Of a stretch of 64,000 nt of DNA, positions 16,394 through 26,206 are shown piece after piece. The translations under genes and the position numbers were made by a program. A model generated the notes under the pieces. It was not told where the DNA came from. It did not search any database and saw nothing but the letters and a program-made list of their open reading frames with translations. Numbering within the stretch: the first letter of the stretch is position 1; the number at the start of each line of letters is the position of its first letter. The DNA is from Streptomyces sp. NRRL B-24484 (lineage in GTDB: Bacteria > Actinomycetota > Actinomycetes > Streptomycetales > Streptomycetaceae): positions 1 to 64,000 of the forward strand of contig NZ_JOAI01000003.1 of NCBI RefSeq assembly GCF_000717715.1, given 5' to 3'.

Positions 16394-17358
16394 CGCGACC
16401 GGCGCTCCCGGGCGGCGTAGACGGCGGCCAGGATGATGGCCGCCTGGGCGATCTGGGCGGTGGAGTCGGGCAGGTCGTGCTTGACGAGGGTGGCGCGCAA
16501 CAGCTGCATCAGCAGCGCGCCGGTGACGGTGCCGAGGACGCGGACCGAGCCGCCGGTGAGCGGGGTGCCGCCGACGACGACCGCGGTGATGGCGGACAGC
16601 TCCATCAGGGTGCCCAGGGCGGACGGGTCGCTGGCGGTGAGCCGGGCGGTGGCCAGCACGCCGGCGAGGGCGGCGAACACGCCGCAGAGCACGTACACCC
16701 CGCAGAGCACCCGGCGGACGGGGAGGCCGGCCAGGGCGGCGGCGGTGCGGTTGCCGCCGACGGCGACCAGTCGGCGGCCGAAGGTGGTGCGGTGGACGAG
16801 CCCGGCGACGAGCAGGGCGAGCGCCCCGGCGATCAGCACCGTCCAGGGCACGCCGAGCAGGCTGCCGGAGCCGAGGGCGAGCAGGTCGGGGTTGACGATC
16901 TGCTTGAGCTGGCCGTCGGCGACGACCAGGGCGAGACCGCGGCCGCCGACGAACAGCGCGAGCGTGGCGACGATCGGCTGGAGTCCGACGACCGACACCA
17001 GGGTGCCGTTGACCAGGCCGACCGCGACCCCGGCGAGCAGGGCGATCAGCAGCGCCGGGACGAGCCCGTAGCCGAGGTAGAGCGGCAGCAGCGCACTGGC
17101 CAGCGCCATGGTGGAGCCGACCGACAGGTCGACGCCCTCGGTGCCGATGACCAGCGCCATGCCGAGCGCGACGATCACCACGGGGGCGACCTGGACGAGC
17201 TGGGTGCGCAGGTTGTCGGCGGTCAGGAAGTGCTCGGTGAACACGGCGTTGAACAGCAGCAGGACGGCGACGGCGAGGTACACGCCGTACTTCTGCAGCC
17301 AGGCGGCGTCGGGCAGCCGCAGCGCGGCCGGGCGCCCGGCGAGGGCGGGCTGGGTCAT
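16390..17358 (-). CDS. Sugar ABC transporter permease (first subunit, YtfT/RbsC type)
   Basis: A 322-residue membrane protein of the ribose/xylose/galactofuranose permease family. The diagnostic loop reads VIGTEGVDLSVGSTMALASA, and a second family motif is ITAVVVGGTPLTGGSVRVLG. About ten transmembrane helices are visible. It overlaps the ATPase gene by 4 bp on the upstream side and the second permease by 4 bp on the other. Together the two permeases are expected to make a heterodimeric channel. It differs from its partner in sequence, so this is not a simple duplication. Confidence 0.9.
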   Translation of the reverse strand: MTQPALAGRPAALRLPDAAWLQKYGVYLAVAVLLLFNAVFTEHFLTADNLRTQLVQVAPVVIVALGMALVIGTEGVDLSVGSTMALASALLPLYLGYGLVPALLIALLAGVAVGLVNGTLVSVVGLQPIVATLALFVGGRGLALVVADGQLKQIVNPDLLALGSGSLLGVPWTVLIAGALALLVAGLVHRTTFGRRLVAVGGNRTAAALAGLPVRRVLCGVYVLCGVFAALAGVLATARLTASDPSALGTLMELSAITAVVVGGTPLTGGSVRVLGTVTGALLMQLLRATLVKHDLPDSTAQIAQAAIILAAVYAARERRSR

Positions 17359-19004
17359 CGCTTCTCCTCGGGGGCGGACTCGGGGGCGGGCTCGGGGGCC
17401 GGGGCCTCGGCCGCAGCGGGTTCGGCGCTCTCGGCGCTCTCGGCGCTGTCGGCCCGGTCGGCGAGCAGGGCCAGCAGGTCGGACTCGGTGACGCGTTCGC
17501 CGGCGAGTTCGCCCGCGACGGAGCCGGCGTGCAGCACGGTGATCCGGTCGGCGCCCTCGACGAGCTCCTCGATGTCGGAGGAGATCAGCAGCACGGCCAG
17601 CCCCTCCCGGGCGAGCTCGTCGATCAGCGCCTGCACCTCGGCCTTGGCGCCGACGTCGATGCCGCGGGTCGGCTCGTCCAGCAGCAGCACCCGGGGCTCC
17701 AGGCAGAGCCAGCGGGCGAGCAGCACCTTCTGCTGGTTGCCGCCGGAGAGTTCGCCGACCTTCTGCTCGGGGCTGGACGCCTTGATCCGCAGCCGCTTCA
17801 TGAAGACCTCGACCAGCCGGTCCTGGCGGCGCCGGGAGACCAGGCCGAAGCGGGAGAGCCGGGGCATCGCGGCGAGCACGATGTTCTCCCGGACGGACAG
17901 CTCCGGGACGATGCCCTCGGCCTTGCGGTCCTCCGGCAGCAGGCTGATGCCGGCCCGGATCGCGGCGGCCGGGGAGCGCCGGGCGAGCGGCCGGCCGGCG
18001 ACCTCGACGGCGCCGGAGTCCAGCGGCAGCGCGCCGGCGAGCGCCTTGGCGGTCTCGCTGCGGCCGGAGCCCAGCAGTCCGCCGAGGCCGAGCACCTCGC
18101 CGGGGCGCAGCTCCAGGCCGACCCCGTGCAGCAGGTGGCGCCTGGTCAGGCCGCGGGCGGTGAGCACGGGTTCCCGGTCGGCGCGGTGGCCGTCGCCGAA
18201 GCCGGTGACGCCGTGCCGGCGGACCTCGGCGACATCCCGGCCGAGCATCATCGAGACCAGGTCGAGCCGGTCCAGTCCGGCCAGCTCGCCGGTGTGCACC
18301 AGACGGCCGTCGCGCAGCACGGTGACCCGGTCGCAGAGCCGGTAGAGCTCGTCCATCCGGTGGCTGACGTAGAGGATGGCGATGCCCTGCGCGTGCAGGG
18401 CGCCGACCACCCGGAAGAGCGTCTCCACCTCGCGCGGTTCCAGGGCGGAGGTGGGCTCGTCCATCACGACCACCCGGGCGTCGACGGAGACCGCGCGGGC
18501 GAGGGCGACCATCTGCTGGGCGCCGATGCCGAGGGTGTGCAGCGGGCGGCGCGGGTCGACGGTGACGCCGAGGCCGGCCAGCAGTTCGGCGCTCTCCGCG
18601 TGCATCCGGGCGAAGTCGATCAGGCCGAAGCGGGTGCGCGGCTCACGGCCGAGGAAGACGTTCCGGGCCACGCTCATCAGCGGGACGAGGTTGACCTCCT
18701 GGTAGATCGTCGAGACGCCGGCCTGCTGGGCGTCGTACGGCCGGTGCAGGGTGACGGGGCGGCCGGCGATCCGCAGTTCGCCGGCGTCGGGGCGGTGCAC
18801 ACCGGTGAGCACCTTGATCAGGGTGGACTTGCCGGCGCCGTTCTCCCCCACCAGGGCGTGGATCTCGCCGGGTCGCAGGGTGAGCGAGACGTCGTCGAGG
18901 GCGACGACGCCGGGGAAGCGCTTGGCCACGCCGACGGCCTCCAGCGCGGGCGGCGCGGCGGCTCCGTCCTCGGGCGGGGCGGCCGCCTGGGCGGGTGGGG
19001 CCAT
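17355..19004 (-). CDS. Sugar ABC transporter ATPase with two nucleotide-binding domains
   Basis: A 549-residue protein with tandem ABC domains that energises the importer. The first domain has Walker A GENGAGKST (about 53-61) and Walker B VVVMDEPTSAL, but a degenerate signature (LGIGAQQ instead of LSGGQ). The second has an altered Walker A (GLLGSGRSE), an intact signature LSGGNQQKV and Walker B LLLDEPTRGIDVG. This pattern of one degenerate site per domain is normal for RbsA/AraG/YtfR proteins. The C-terminus is an Ala/Glu/Pro-rich tail of about 45 residues. It is separated from the binding-protein gene by 135 bp that contain a large hairpin. Confidence 0.92.
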   Translation of the reverse strand: MAPPAQAAAPPEDGAAAPPALEAVGVAKRFPGVVALDDVSLTLRPGEIHALVGENGAGKSTLIKVLTGVHRPDAGELRIAGRPVTLHRPYDAQQAGVSTIYQEVNLVPLMSVARNVFLGREPRTRFGLIDFARMHAESAELLAGLGVTVDPRRPLHTLGIGAQQMVALARAVSVDARVVVMDEPTSALEPREVETLFRVVGALHAQGIAILYVSHRMDELYRLCDRVTVLRDGRLVHTGELAGLDRLDLVSMMLGRDVAEVRRHGVTGFGDGHRADREPVLTARGLTRRHLLHGVGLELRPGEVLGLGGLLGSGRSETAKALAGALPLDSGAVEVAGRPLARRSPAAAIRAGISLLPEDRKAEGIVPELSVRENIVLAAMPRLSRFGLVSRRRQDRLVEVFMKRLRIKASSPEQKVGELSGGNQQKVLLARWLCLEPRVLLLDEPTRGIDVGAKAEVQALIDELAREGLAVLLISSDIEELVEGADRITVLHAGSVAGELAGERVTESDLLALLADRADSAESAESAEPAAAEAPAPEPAPESAPEEKR

Positions 19005-19070
19005 GGGTGGGACCTCCGGGGCTTGCGGGGCGTACGGGGGTGCACGTGCAGGGGGGTGGGGAGGGCTGGT

Positions 19071-19110
19071 CCGGGGCGCGCGGCCGGGGAGGCCCGGCCG
19101 GGCGCCCCGG
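19071..19110 (-). terminator. Large hairpin between binding-protein and ATPase genes
   Basis: Arms 19071-19088 and 19093-19110 pair over 18 bp with one mismatch and a 4-nt loop, starting about 30 bp after the binding-protein stop. There is no T-run. Such a stem inside an ABC operon usually causes partial termination or protects the upstream mRNA, so the solute-binding protein is made in excess over the membrane components. Confidence 0.65.
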
Positions 19111-19139
19111 GGTCGGCGGGGCGGGCGGGGCGGCCGGGC

Positions 19140-20228
19140 TCAGTAGGCGCCGGCGACCGAGGCGGCGGCGTTGCCCGGCTCGTAGGCGCGGTCGGTGATG
19201 ATGACGCTGTCGGCGATGGACTCGCCGCCGAGGAACTTCTGCAGGGTCTCGAAGGCGAGCGGGCCGAACCGGGGGTTGGACTCGATGACGCCGTTGTAGT
19301 CGCCGGCGGCGAGCGCCTGGACGGCGTTGCGGGTGCCGTCGATCGAGACGATCTTGACGTCCTTGCCGGGCTTGCGGCCGGCGCCCTTGAGCGCGGTGAC
19401 GGCGCCGAGGCCCATCTCGTCGTTCTCCGCGTACACCGCGGTGATCTCCGGCTTGGACTGGATCAGCTGCTCCATCACCTGCTGGCCCTTGTCCCGGGCG
19501 AACTCGCCGGTCTGCTGGGCGACGATCTCCATGCCGGGGGCCTTGGCCTTCAGCTGGTCGACGAAGCCGTTGGTGCGGTCGGTGGTGACGTTGTTGCCGG
19601 AGGAGCCGAGCAGGATGGCGACCTTGCCGGTGCCGCCGGTGGCCTGGATCAGCGCGTCGGCGGCCCGCTTGCCCTGCTCGACGAAGTTGGAGCCGATGAA
19701 GGTCAGGTAGTCCTTGCAGGCGGTGGCGTTGACCTTGCGGTCGATGGTGATCACCGGGACGTGCTTGGCGGCCGCGGCGGCGAGCGCCGGCTGCAGGCCG
19801 TCGGAGTTGAGCGGCGCCACGACGAGCAGCTGCGCGCCCTGGTTGAGCATGTCCTGGATGTCGCTGATCTGCTTGGACAGCTGGGACTGCGCGTTGGTGG
19901 TGAGCAGCTTCTTCACGCCGAGCTTGGCGGCCTCGTCCTTGATGGACTGGGTCTCGGCGATGCGGAAGGGGTTGGCCTCCTTCTCCGACTGGGAGAAGCC
20001 GACGACCGCGTCCTTCAGGTCGATCTTGGGGGTGCCGGCGGCCTGCAGGGTGCAGCCGGCGCCGGCGGCCGGGGCGGAGGCGGCGGCGCTGGTGGCGGCC
20101 TGGGCGGCCTGGCCGTCGCCGGAGCCGGCGGACGGGGTCTCCTCCTTGGCACAGCCGGTGAGGACGAGGGCGGCGGAGGCGAGCAGCGCGGCGGAGGCGA
20201 GCAGGCGGGATCTGCGGATGCTGGTCAT
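19140..20228 (-). CDS. Sugar-binding lipoprotein of the furanose ABC transporter (YtfQ-like)
   Basis: A 362-residue extracytoplasmic receptor. The signal RRSRLLASAALLASAALVLTGC ends in a lipobox (LTGC), so the mature protein is lipid-anchored at Cys 26 or so. A Ser/Ala-rich linker follows. The mature type I periplasmic-binding fold has VVGFSQSEKEANPFRIAETQ, where the VGFSQ-x(n)-RIAET pattern resembles the galactofuranose receptor YtfQ, and later VYAENDEMGLGAVTALKGAG. The ATG at 20228 has AGGAGCG upstream in the leader. It is the first gene of the transporter operon, under a promoter whose -10 overlaps a LacI-type operator. Confidence 0.9.
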   Translation of the reverse strand: MTSIRRSRLLASAALLASAALVLTGCAKEETPSAGSGDGQAAQAATSAAASAPAAGAGCTLQAAGTPKIDLKDAVVGFSQSEKEANPFRIAETQSIKDEAAKLGVKKLLTTNAQSQLSKQISDIQDMLNQGAQLLVVAPLNSDGLQPALAAAAAKHVPVITIDRKVNATACKDYLTFIGSNFVEQGKRAADALIQATGGTGKVAILLGSSGNNVTTDRTNGFVDQLKAKAPGMEIVAQQTGEFARDKGQQVMEQLIQSKPEITAVYAENDEMGLGAVTALKGAGRKPGKDVKIVSIDGTRNAVQALAAGDYNGVIESNPRFGPLAFETLQKFLGGESIADSVIITDRAYEPGNAAASVAGAY

Positions 20229-20393
20229 GCGAGGACGCTCCTTGACGGGTGGGACGGCGCCGGCCGGGGGGTTCGGGGCGTGCCGGGGCAGCCCGGGACG
20301 CACCGGTGGCGGGCCGGTTCGGGGAGGCGGGGGAAGGCTTCGCTGACGTGCAGGACGAGCGGCCCGGCGGGGAGATCGCGCTCTCCATCGGGC

Positions 20394-20432
20394 GTTTACA
20401 ACGTTATACAACTGCCGTTGCAGGGCCGACAA
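20394..20432 (-). promoter_or_regulatory. Promoter and LacI-type operator of the furanose transporter operon
   Basis: On the minus strand TTGTCG (20432-20427) and TATAAC (20408-20403) are 18 bp apart, a good vegetative promoter. The -10 hexamer runs into TATAACGTTGTAAAC, whose AACGTTGxAAA core matches the site upstream of the GH127 gene. A repressor bound here would block RNA polymerase directly. The remaining intergenic DNA (20229-20393) is leader without a recognisable gene. Confidence 0.65.
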
Positions 20433-20550
20433 GAGTCACGGCACGCCCTGTCGAATCCGTTGCCGAACGCGTTCCGGGCCGAGTTGACGGGCCGGCAGCC
20501 CGCCCGGGCGGACCGCGCCGGACCCCTCCCCGACACGCCGCCGGCGACCG

Positions 20551-20577
20551 CTGCACTCCCCGCCACCTGGAGTGCAG
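20551..20577 (+). promoter_or_regulatory. Inverted repeat upstream of mutA
   Basis: CTGCACTCC (20551-20559) and GGAGTGCAG (20569-20577) are exact complements, 9 bp each, about 65 bp before mutA. CTGCACTC occurs a third time directly before the ATG (20633-20640). This may be an operator for a mutAB regulator or a hairpin ending an upstream transcript. Confidence 0.4.
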
Positions 20578-20628
20578 CGAGGGAAAGGTCACACTGGATT
20601 GATCTGCTGCCGTCCTGCTAACGGGCAC

Positions 20629-20634
20629 TAACCT
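20629..20634 (+). promoter_or_regulatory. -10 hexamer for a leaderless mutA transcript
   Basis: TAACCT lies exactly 6 nt before the mutA ATG, and no Shine-Dalgarno sequence is present. Transcription starting at the A of the ATG would give a leaderless mRNA. No good -35 is visible at the usual distance. Confidence 0.4.
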
Positions 20635-20640
20635 GCACTC

Positions 20641-22539
20641 ATGACGGTCCAGCCCGAAGGGCTTCCCCTGGCCGCCGAGTTCCCGGATGCGACCCGTGAG
20701 CAGTGGCAGCGCCTCGTCGAGGGCGTGCTGCGCAAGTCGGGTGTGCAGGACGCGAGCGGCGTGCAGGCGGAGGAAGCGCTCACCACCAAGCTCCAGGACG
20801 GGCTCAGCGCCCGCCCGCTGTACACCGCCGAGGACGCGCCGGCCGACGCCGGCCTCCCCGGCTTCGCCCCGTACGTACGGGGCGGCCGGCCGCACGGCTC
20901 CGCCGTCTCCGGCTGGGACGTACGGCAGCGCCACGCCGACCCGGACGCCGCGCGCGCCAACGAGGCGGTCCTCGCCGACCTCGAGAACGGTGTCACCTCG
21001 CTCTGGCTGACCGTCGGCGACGGCGGCCTGCCGGTCGCCGCGCTGCCCACCGTGCTGCAGGGCGTGTACCTCGACCTGGCCGCCGTCGTGCTCGACGCGG
21101 GCGCCGAATTCCGGCCCGCCGCCGAGCAGTTGTTCGCGCTGCTGGCCGAGCGCGCGGTGCCCGCAGACGTCGCCTCCGGCAACCTCGGCGCCGACCCGCT
21201 GGGCCTGCTCGCCCGCACCGGCGACGACTCCGCCACCACCGCGCAGCTCGCCGAGGCCGCCGACCTGGCCGCGCACTGCGGCCGCACCTACCCGAACGTC
21301 CGCGCCCTGGCGATCGACGCGCTCGTCTTCCACGACGCAGGCGCCTCGGCCGCCCAGGAGCTCGGCTGCTCGCTGGCCGCCGGCGTCGCCTACCTGCGCG
21401 CGCTGACCGCCGCCGGGCTCACCGCCGACGAGGCCGCCGGCCAGCTGGAGTTCCGCTACGCGGCCACCGAGGACCAGTTCCTCGGCATCGCCAAGTTCCG
21501 CGCCGCCCGGCGGCTGTGGGCCCGCGTCGCCGAGGTCTCCGGGGTGACCGGCCCGGCCGCCGCGCAGCGCCAGCACGCCGTCACCTCCTCGGTGATGATG
21601 ACCGCCCGCGACCCGTGGGTGAACATGCTGCGCACCACCGTCGCCTGCCTGGCCGCCGGTGTCGGCGGCGCCGACGCCGTCACCGTGCAGCCCTTCGACG
21701 CCGAGGCCGGCCTGTCCGACGCCTTCGCCCGCCGGATCGCCCGCAACACCCAGGCGATCCTGCTGGAGGAGTCCAACCTGGCGAAGGTCGTCGACCCGGC
21801 CGGCGGCTCCTGGTACGTCGAGGCGCTCACCGACGAGCTCGCCCAGGCCGCCTGGGCGTTCTTCCAGGAGATCGAGCGGGCCGGCGGCCTGCGCGCGGCC
21901 CTGGTCTCCGGCCTGGTCGGCGAGCGGATCGCCGCGACCTGGGCCGAGCGCACCGCGAAGATCGCCAAGCGGCGCGAGCCGGTCACCGGCGTCAGCGAGT
22001 TCCCGAACCTGGGCGAGCAGCCGCTCGTCCGCGAGCCCGCGCCCGTCCGCCGCGGCGGCGGCCTGCCGCAGGTCCGCCGCGCCGAGGCGTACGAGGCGCT
22101 GCGCGACCGCTCGGACGCGCACCTGGCCGCCACCGGCGCCCGCCCGAAGCTGTTCCTGGCCTCGATCGGCACCGCCGCCGCGCACACCGCGCGCACCACC
22201 TTCGCCGCCAACCTCTTCCAGGCCGGCGGCATCGGGACCACCTCCGTCGAGACTGCGATGACGGAACCGGGCGACCCGGCCGCCCTGGCCGAGGCGTTCG
22301 CGGCGAGCGGCGCCACCGTCGCCTGCCTGTGCTCCGGCGACGCGCAGTACGCCGAGCACGGCGAGGCCGTCGCGAAGGCGCTGAAGGCCGCGGGCGCCGC
22401 GAAGGTGCTGCTGGCCGGACGCCCCGGCGAACTGCGCGAGGCGCTGGAGCGCGCCGGCGTGGACTCCTACGTGTTCGCCGGCTGCAACGCCGTCGAGGTC
22501 CTGACCACCCTCCTGGACGAGATCGGAGTGGCCCGATGA
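20641..22539 (+). CDS. mutA: Methylmalonyl-CoA mutase small (alpha/MutA) subunit
   Basis: A 632-residue non-catalytic partner of MutB in the adenosylcobalamin-dependent interconversion of methylmalonyl-CoA and succinyl-CoA. The TIM-barrel part aligns with MutB ([34 protein letters not shown]). In the C-terminal flavodoxin-like domain the cobalamin-binding DxHxxG is missing; the equivalent stretch reads [11 protein letters not shown]. That is normal for the small subunit. Start ATG 20641 lacks a Shine-Dalgarno but has a -10 hexamer 6 nt upstream. Its stop overlaps the mutB ATG by 4 bp (ATGA). The heterodimer supplies or drains methylmalonyl-CoA, for example for polyketide extender units or propionate catabolism. 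Confidence 0.93.
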   Translation: MTVQPEGLPLAAEFPDATREQWQRLVEGVLRKSGVQDASGVQAEEALTTKLQDGLSARPLYTAEDAPADAGLPGFAPYVRGGRPHGSAVSGWDVRQRHADPDAARANEAVLADLENGVTSLWLTVGDGGLPVAALPTVLQGVYLDLAAVVLDAGAEFRPAAEQLFALLAERAVPADVASGNLGADPLGLLARTGDDSATTAQLAEAADLAAHCGRTYPNVRALAIDALVFHDAGASAAQELGCSLAAGVAYLRALTAAGLTADEAAGQLEFRYAATEDQFLGIAKFRAARRLWARVAEVSGVTGPAAAQRQHAVTSSVMMTARDPWVNMLRTTVACLAAGVGGADAVTVQPFDAEAGLSDAFARRIARNTQAILLEESNLAKVVDPAGGSWYVEALTDELAQAAWAFFQEIERAGGLRAALVSGLVGERIAATWAERTAKIAKRREPVTGVSEFPNLGEQPLVREPAPVRRGGGLPQVRRAEAYEALRDRSDAHLAATGARPKLFLASIGTAAAHTARTTFAANLFQAGGIGTTSVETAMTEPGDPAALAEAFAASGATVACLCSGDAQYAEHGEAVAKALKAAGAAKVLLAGRPGELREALERAGVDSYVFAGCNAVEVLTTLLDEIGVAR

Positions 22540-24734
22540 TCCCCGACTTCACCACCATCGGGCTGGGCTCCGGCGCCGCGGCCGGCGACGGCGACCAGTG
22601 GCGCACCGCCTGGCAGCAGGCGACCGGCAAGGACGTCGACGAGCAGGTCTGGGAGACCCCGGAGGGCATCGGCGTCAAGCCGCTGTACACCGCCGAGGAC
22701 CTGGCCGGCCTGGACTTCCTCGGCACCTACCCGGGCGTGGCCCCGTTCCTGCGCGGCCCCTACCCGACCATGTACGTCAACCAGCCGTGGACGGTCCGCC
22801 AGTACGCGGGCTTCTCCACCGCCGAGGAGTCCAACGCCTTCTACCGCCGCAACCTCGCGGCCGGCCAGAAGGGCCTCTCGGTCGCCTTCGACCTGCCGAC
22901 CCACCGCGGCTACGACAGCGACCACCCGCGGGTCACCGGCGACGTCGGCATGGCCGGCGTGGCCATCGACTCCATCTACGACATGCGCCAGCTCTTCGAC
23001 GGCATCCCGCTGGACAAGATGTCCGTGTCGATGACCATGAACGGCGCGGTGCTGCCCGTGCTGGCGCTGTACATCGTGGCAGCCGAGGAGCAGGGGGTGC
23101 CGCCGGAGAAGCTTGCGGGGACCATCCAGAACGACATCCTCAAGGAGTTCATGGTCCGCAACACGTACATCTACCCGCCGCAGCCCTCGATGCGGATCAT
23201 CTCGGACATCTTCGCGTACACCTCGCAGAAGATGCCGCGGTACAACTCGATCTCCATCTCGGGCTACCACATCCAGGAGGCCGGAGCCACGGCCGACCTG
23301 GAGCTGGCGTACACCCTCGCGGACGGTGTGGAGTACCTGCGGGCCGGCCTCGGCGCCGGGCTGGACGTGGACGCCTTCGCGCCGCGGCTGTCGTTCTTCT
23401 GGGCGATCGGCATGAACTTCTTCATGGAGGTCGCCAAGCTGCGCGCGGCCCGGCTGCTCTGGGCCAAGCTGGTCAAGCAGTTCGACCCGCAGAACGCCAA
23501 GTCGCTGTCGCTGCGCACCCATTCGCAGACCTCCGGCTGGTCGCTCACCGCGCAGGACGTGTTCAACAACGTCACCCGCACCTGCGTGGAGGCGATGGCG
23601 GCGACCCAGGGCCACACCCAGTCGCTGCACACCAACGCCCTCGACGAGGCGCTCGCGCTGCCGACCGACTTCTCCGCGCGGATCGCCCGCAACACCCAGC
23701 TGATGCTGCAGCAGGAGTCCGGCACCTGCCGGGTCATCGACCCGTGGGGCGGCTCGGCGTACGTCGAGAAGCTCACCCACGACCTGGCCAGCCGCGCCTG
23801 GCAGCACATCCAGGAGGTCGAGGCGGCCGGCGGCATGGCCAAGGCCATCGACGCGGGCATCCCCAAGCTGCGCGTCGAGGAGGCCGCCGCCCGCACCCAG
23901 GCGCGGATCGACTCCGGCCGCCAGCCGGTGATCGGCGTCAACAAGTACCGGGTCGCCAACGACGAGCAGATCGACGTGCTCAAGGTCGACAACTCCTCGG
24001 TGCGCGCCCAGCAGATCGAGAAGCTCCGCCGGCTGCGCGCCGAGCGGGACGAGCAGGTCTGCCAGGACGCCCTGCACGCGCTCACCCGGGCCGCCGAGGC
24101 CGGCCCCCAGGGCGCCTCGCTGGACGGCAACCTGCTGGCGCTCGCGGTGAACGCCGCCCGCGCCAAGGCCACCGTCGGCGAGATCTCCGACGCACTCGAG
24201 AAGGTGTACGGCCGGCACTCCGGGCAGATCCGTACCATCTCCGGTGTGTACCGAGACGAAGCAGGCCCCTCCACCTCGCTGCAGCGCACCCGCGACCTCG
24301 TCGAGCGGTTCGAGGAGGCGGAGGGCCGCCGCCCCCGCATCCTGGTCGCCAAGATGGGCCAGGACGGTCACGACCGCGGCCAGAAGGTGATCGCCACCGC
24401 CTTCGCCGACCTCGGCTTCACCGTGGACGTCGGCCCGCTGTTCCAGACCCCGGCGGAGGTCGCCCGGCAGGCCGTCGAGGCCGACGTGCACATCGTCGGC
24501 GTCTCCTCGCTGGCGGCCGGCCACCTCACCCTGGTGCCGGCGCTGAAGGCCGAACTCGCCGAGGCCGGACGCGAGGACATCACCATCGTGGTCGGCGGCG
24601 TGATCCCGCCGCAGGACATCCCCACGCTCCTGGAGATGGGCGCCGCCGCGGTCTTCCCGCCCGGCACCGTGATCCCGGACGCCGCCCACGACCTGCTCAC
24701 CTCGCTCGCCGCCGACCTCGGCCACGAGCTGTGA
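22536..24734 (+). CDS. mutB: Methylmalonyl-CoA mutase large (beta/MutB) subunit
   Basis: A 732-residue catalytic subunit. The substrate barrel contains [18 protein letters not shown], with Tyr and Arg residues of the active site, and [20 protein letters not shown]. The C-terminal cobalamin domain has the base-off His in [15 protein letters not shown] and later [15 protein letters not shown] and [10 protein letters not shown]. Length and motifs match actinobacterial MutB. The ATG at 22536 overlaps the mutA stop, so the two subunits are translationally coupled. The meaB GTPase gene follows 11 bp downstream. Confidence 0.95.
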   Translation: MIPDFTTIGLGSGAAAGDGDQWRTAWQQATGKDVDEQVWETPEGIGVKPLYTAEDLAGLDFLGTYPGVAPFLRGPYPTMYVNQPWTVRQYAGFSTAEESNAFYRRNLAAGQKGLSVAFDLPTHRGYDSDHPRVTGDVGMAGVAIDSIYDMRQLFDGIPLDKMSVSMTMNGAVLPVLALYIVAAEEQGVPPEKLAGTIQNDILKEFMVRNTYIYPPQPSMRIISDIFAYTSQKMPRYNSISISGYHIQEAGATADLELAYTLADGVEYLRAGLGAGLDVDAFAPRLSFFWAIGMNFFMEVAKLRAARLLWAKLVKQFDPQNAKSLSLRTHSQTSGWSLTAQDVFNNVTRTCVEAMAATQGHTQSLHTNALDEALALPTDFSARIARNTQLMLQQESGTCRVIDPWGGSAYVEKLTHDLASRAWQHIQEVEAAGGMAKAIDAGIPKLRVEEAAARTQARIDSGRQPVIGVNKYRVANDEQIDVLKVDNSSVRAQQIEKLRRLRAERDEQVCQDALHALTRAAEAGPQGASLDGNLLALAVNAARAKATVGEISDALEKVYGRHSGQIRTISGVYRDEAGPSTSLQRTRDLVERFEEAEGRRPRILVAKMGQDGHDRGQKVIATAFADLGFTVDVGPLFQTPAEVARQAVEADVHIVGVSSLAAGHLTLVPALKAELAEAGREDITIVVGGVIPPQDIPTLLEMGAAAVFPPGTVIPDAAHDLLTSLAADLGHEL

Positions 24735-24745
24735 GCCGCTGAGCC

Positions 24746-25735
24746 GTGGCCCGGACGATCGACCTCGACCAGTACCGGCAGGGTGTCCTGGACGGCTCGC
24801 GCGCCTGGATCGCGCGGGCCATCACCCTCGTCGAGTCCACCCGGCCCGACCACCGCGAGCTCGCCCAGCGACTGCTGGTCGACCTGCTGCCGCACTCCGG
24901 CAGCGCGGTCCGGGTGGGCATCACCGGTGTCCCCGGTGTGGGCAAGTCGACCTTCATCGAGGCTCTCGGCACCATGCTCACCGGCCAGGGTCACCGGGTC
25001 GCGGTGCTCGCCGTCGACCCGACCTCCAGCCGGACGGGCGGTTCCATCCTCGGCGACAAGACCCGGATGGAGAAGCTCTCCGTCGACCCGAACGCCTTCG
25101 TCCGGCCCTCCCCCACCTCCGGGACGCTCGGCGGCGTGGCCCGCGCCACCCGCGAGTCCATGGTGGTGATGGAGGCCGCCGGGTACGACGTCGTCCTGGT
25201 GGAGACGGTCGGCGTCGGGCAGTCGGAGACCACCGTGGCGGGCATGGTGGACTCCTTCCTGCTGCTCACCCTCGCGCGCACCGGCGACCAGCTCCAGGGC
25301 ATCAAGAAGGGCGTGCTGGAGCTGGCCGACCTGGTCGCCGTCAACAAGGCGGACGGCCCGTTCGAACGGGACGCCAAGGCGGCCGCCCGCGAACTGGCCG
25401 GCGCCCTGCGGCTGCTCCAGCCGCCGGACGCCGCCTGGACGCCGCCCGTGCTCACCTGCAGCGGACTGTCCGGCCACGGACTGGACGAGCTGTGGGACCG
25501 GCTGCGGCAGCACCGCAGCCTGCTCGACGCCACCGGCGGCCTGGACGCCAAACGGCGCGACCAGCAGGTCGACTGGACGTGGGCGATGGTCCACGACCAG
25601 CTGCTGGCCCGGCTCCGCGAGCACCCCGAGGTGCGGCGGCTCGTCCCCGTCGTGGAGGAGCAGGTCCGGCAGGGCGCGCTGACGGCCACGCTGGCCGCCC
25701 AGCGCATCCTGGACGCCTTCGGCACGGCGAACTGA
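24746..25735 (+). CDS. meaB: MeaB, GTPase chaperone of methylmalonyl-CoA mutase
   Basis: A 329-residue G3E-type P-loop GTPase that loads and protects the adenosylcobalamin cofactor of the mutase. Motifs are Walker [10 protein letters not shown] (about 60-68), the family signature [18 protein letters not shown], switch region ETVGVGQSE and the guanine-specificity NKAD. The GTG at 24746 lies 11 bp after the mutB stop; there is no strong ribosome site in that gap (only GAG), so translation may depend on termination of mutB. It is the last gene of the mutAB-meaB operon, which ends in a strong hairpin. Older annotations call such proteins ArgK, a lysine/arginine/ornithine transport kinase; the mutase context favours MeaB. 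Confidence 0.94.
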   Translation: MARTIDLDQYRQGVLDGSRAWIARAITLVESTRPDHRELAQRLLVDLLPHSGSAVRVGITGVPGVGKSTFIEALGTMLTGQGHRVAVLAVDPTSSRTGGSILGDKTRMEKLSVDPNAFVRPSPTSGTLGGVARATRESMVVMEAAGYDVVLVETVGVGQSETTVAGMVDSFLLLTLARTGDQLQGIKKGVLELADLVAVNKADGPFERDAKAAARELAGALRLLQPPDAAWTPPVLTCSGLSGHGLDELWDRLRQHRSLLDATGGLDAKRRDQQVDWTWAMVHDQLLARLREHPEVRRLVPVVEEQVRQGALTATLAAQRILDAFGTAN

Positions 25736-25797
25736 CCCCGGACGGCAGCGGCCGGTGGGAGCGCGGCAGGCGCCCCGCCGGCCGCTGCCGTCCGGGG
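25736..25797 (+). terminator. Terminator of mutAB-meaB (20-bp perfect stem)
   Basis: CCCCGGACGGCAGCGGCCGG (25736-25755), starting right after the meaB stop, is exactly complementary to 25778-25797, with a 22-nt loop. This is one of the strongest hairpins in the window. Confidence 0.85.
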
Positions 25798-25957
25798 GCG
25801 CGCCGCCAGGGCGCACGACACTCCGTTCGGGTCGGAACCACTCGAAGGGGGCACATCCGCGGCGTGTCCCCGGCACGTCCGGCTCCGGCTGCGCTGTTCT
25901 GGTCGGCACCGAAGGCGGCACACCGCCGCCGCCTCGTCCGCACCCGGAGGTTCCCCG

Positions 25958-26173
25958 ATGTCCACGACCGCCGTCTTCAGTGTCGAAGGCATGAGCTGCG
26001 GCCACTGCGAGCGGACCGTCACCGCGGGCCTCGCCGCACTGCCCGGCGTCACCGACGTCAACGCCCACGCCGCCTCCGGTCGGGTCACCGTGGAGTCGGC
26101 CGGTGACCTCGACGAGGCCCTGGTGCGCAGCACCGTCGGCGAGGCCGGCTTCACGCTGGTCGGCCGGGTCTGA
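25958..26173 (+). CDS. Heavy-metal-associated (CopZ-like) copper chaperone
   Basis: A 71-residue single HMA domain. The metal-binding loop GMSCGHC is at residues 11-17, with the expected ferredoxin-like pattern around it (TAVFSVEG, VTDVNAHAASGRVTVE, GFTLVGRV). It probably carries Cu(I) in the cytoplasm to a P-type ATPase or a repressor. No copper ATPase or CsoR gene is adjacent, so the partner is elsewhere. The ATG at 25958 follows GGAGG (25947-25951) with suitable spacing. The 160 bp before it show no gene and no clear metal operator. Confidence 0.88.
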   Translation: MSTTAVFSVEGMSCGHCERTVTAGLAALPGVTDVNAHAASGRVTVESAGDLDEALVRSTVGEAGFTLVGRV

Positions 26174-26200
26174 GCCGCAGAAGTCGCCATGAACAGGACA

Positions 26201-26206
26201 TATGAT
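26201..26206 (+). promoter_or_regulatory. -10 candidate in an A/T-rich island
   Basis: TATGAT in the context CATATGATAATTAATCAGA (26199-26217) is by far the most A/T-rich stretch of this region and lies about 75 bp before the small membrane protein gene. No convincing -35 is visible 16-18 bp upstream. Confidence 0.35.

Noticed and set aside
17355..19004. Defective ABC ATPase because of degenerate motifs
   Set aside because: One degenerate signature and one altered Walker A, in different domains, are the normal state of RbsA/YtfR-type double ATPases.
20641..22539. Inactive mutA because the cobalamin motif is missing
   Set aside because: The small subunit of methylmalonyl-CoA mutase never carries the B12-binding His; the partner MutB has it.
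24746..25735. ArgK, arginine/ornithine transport kinase
   Set aside because: The operon with mutAB and the G3E motifs favours MeaB, the mutase chaperone; no amino-acid transporter is nearby.
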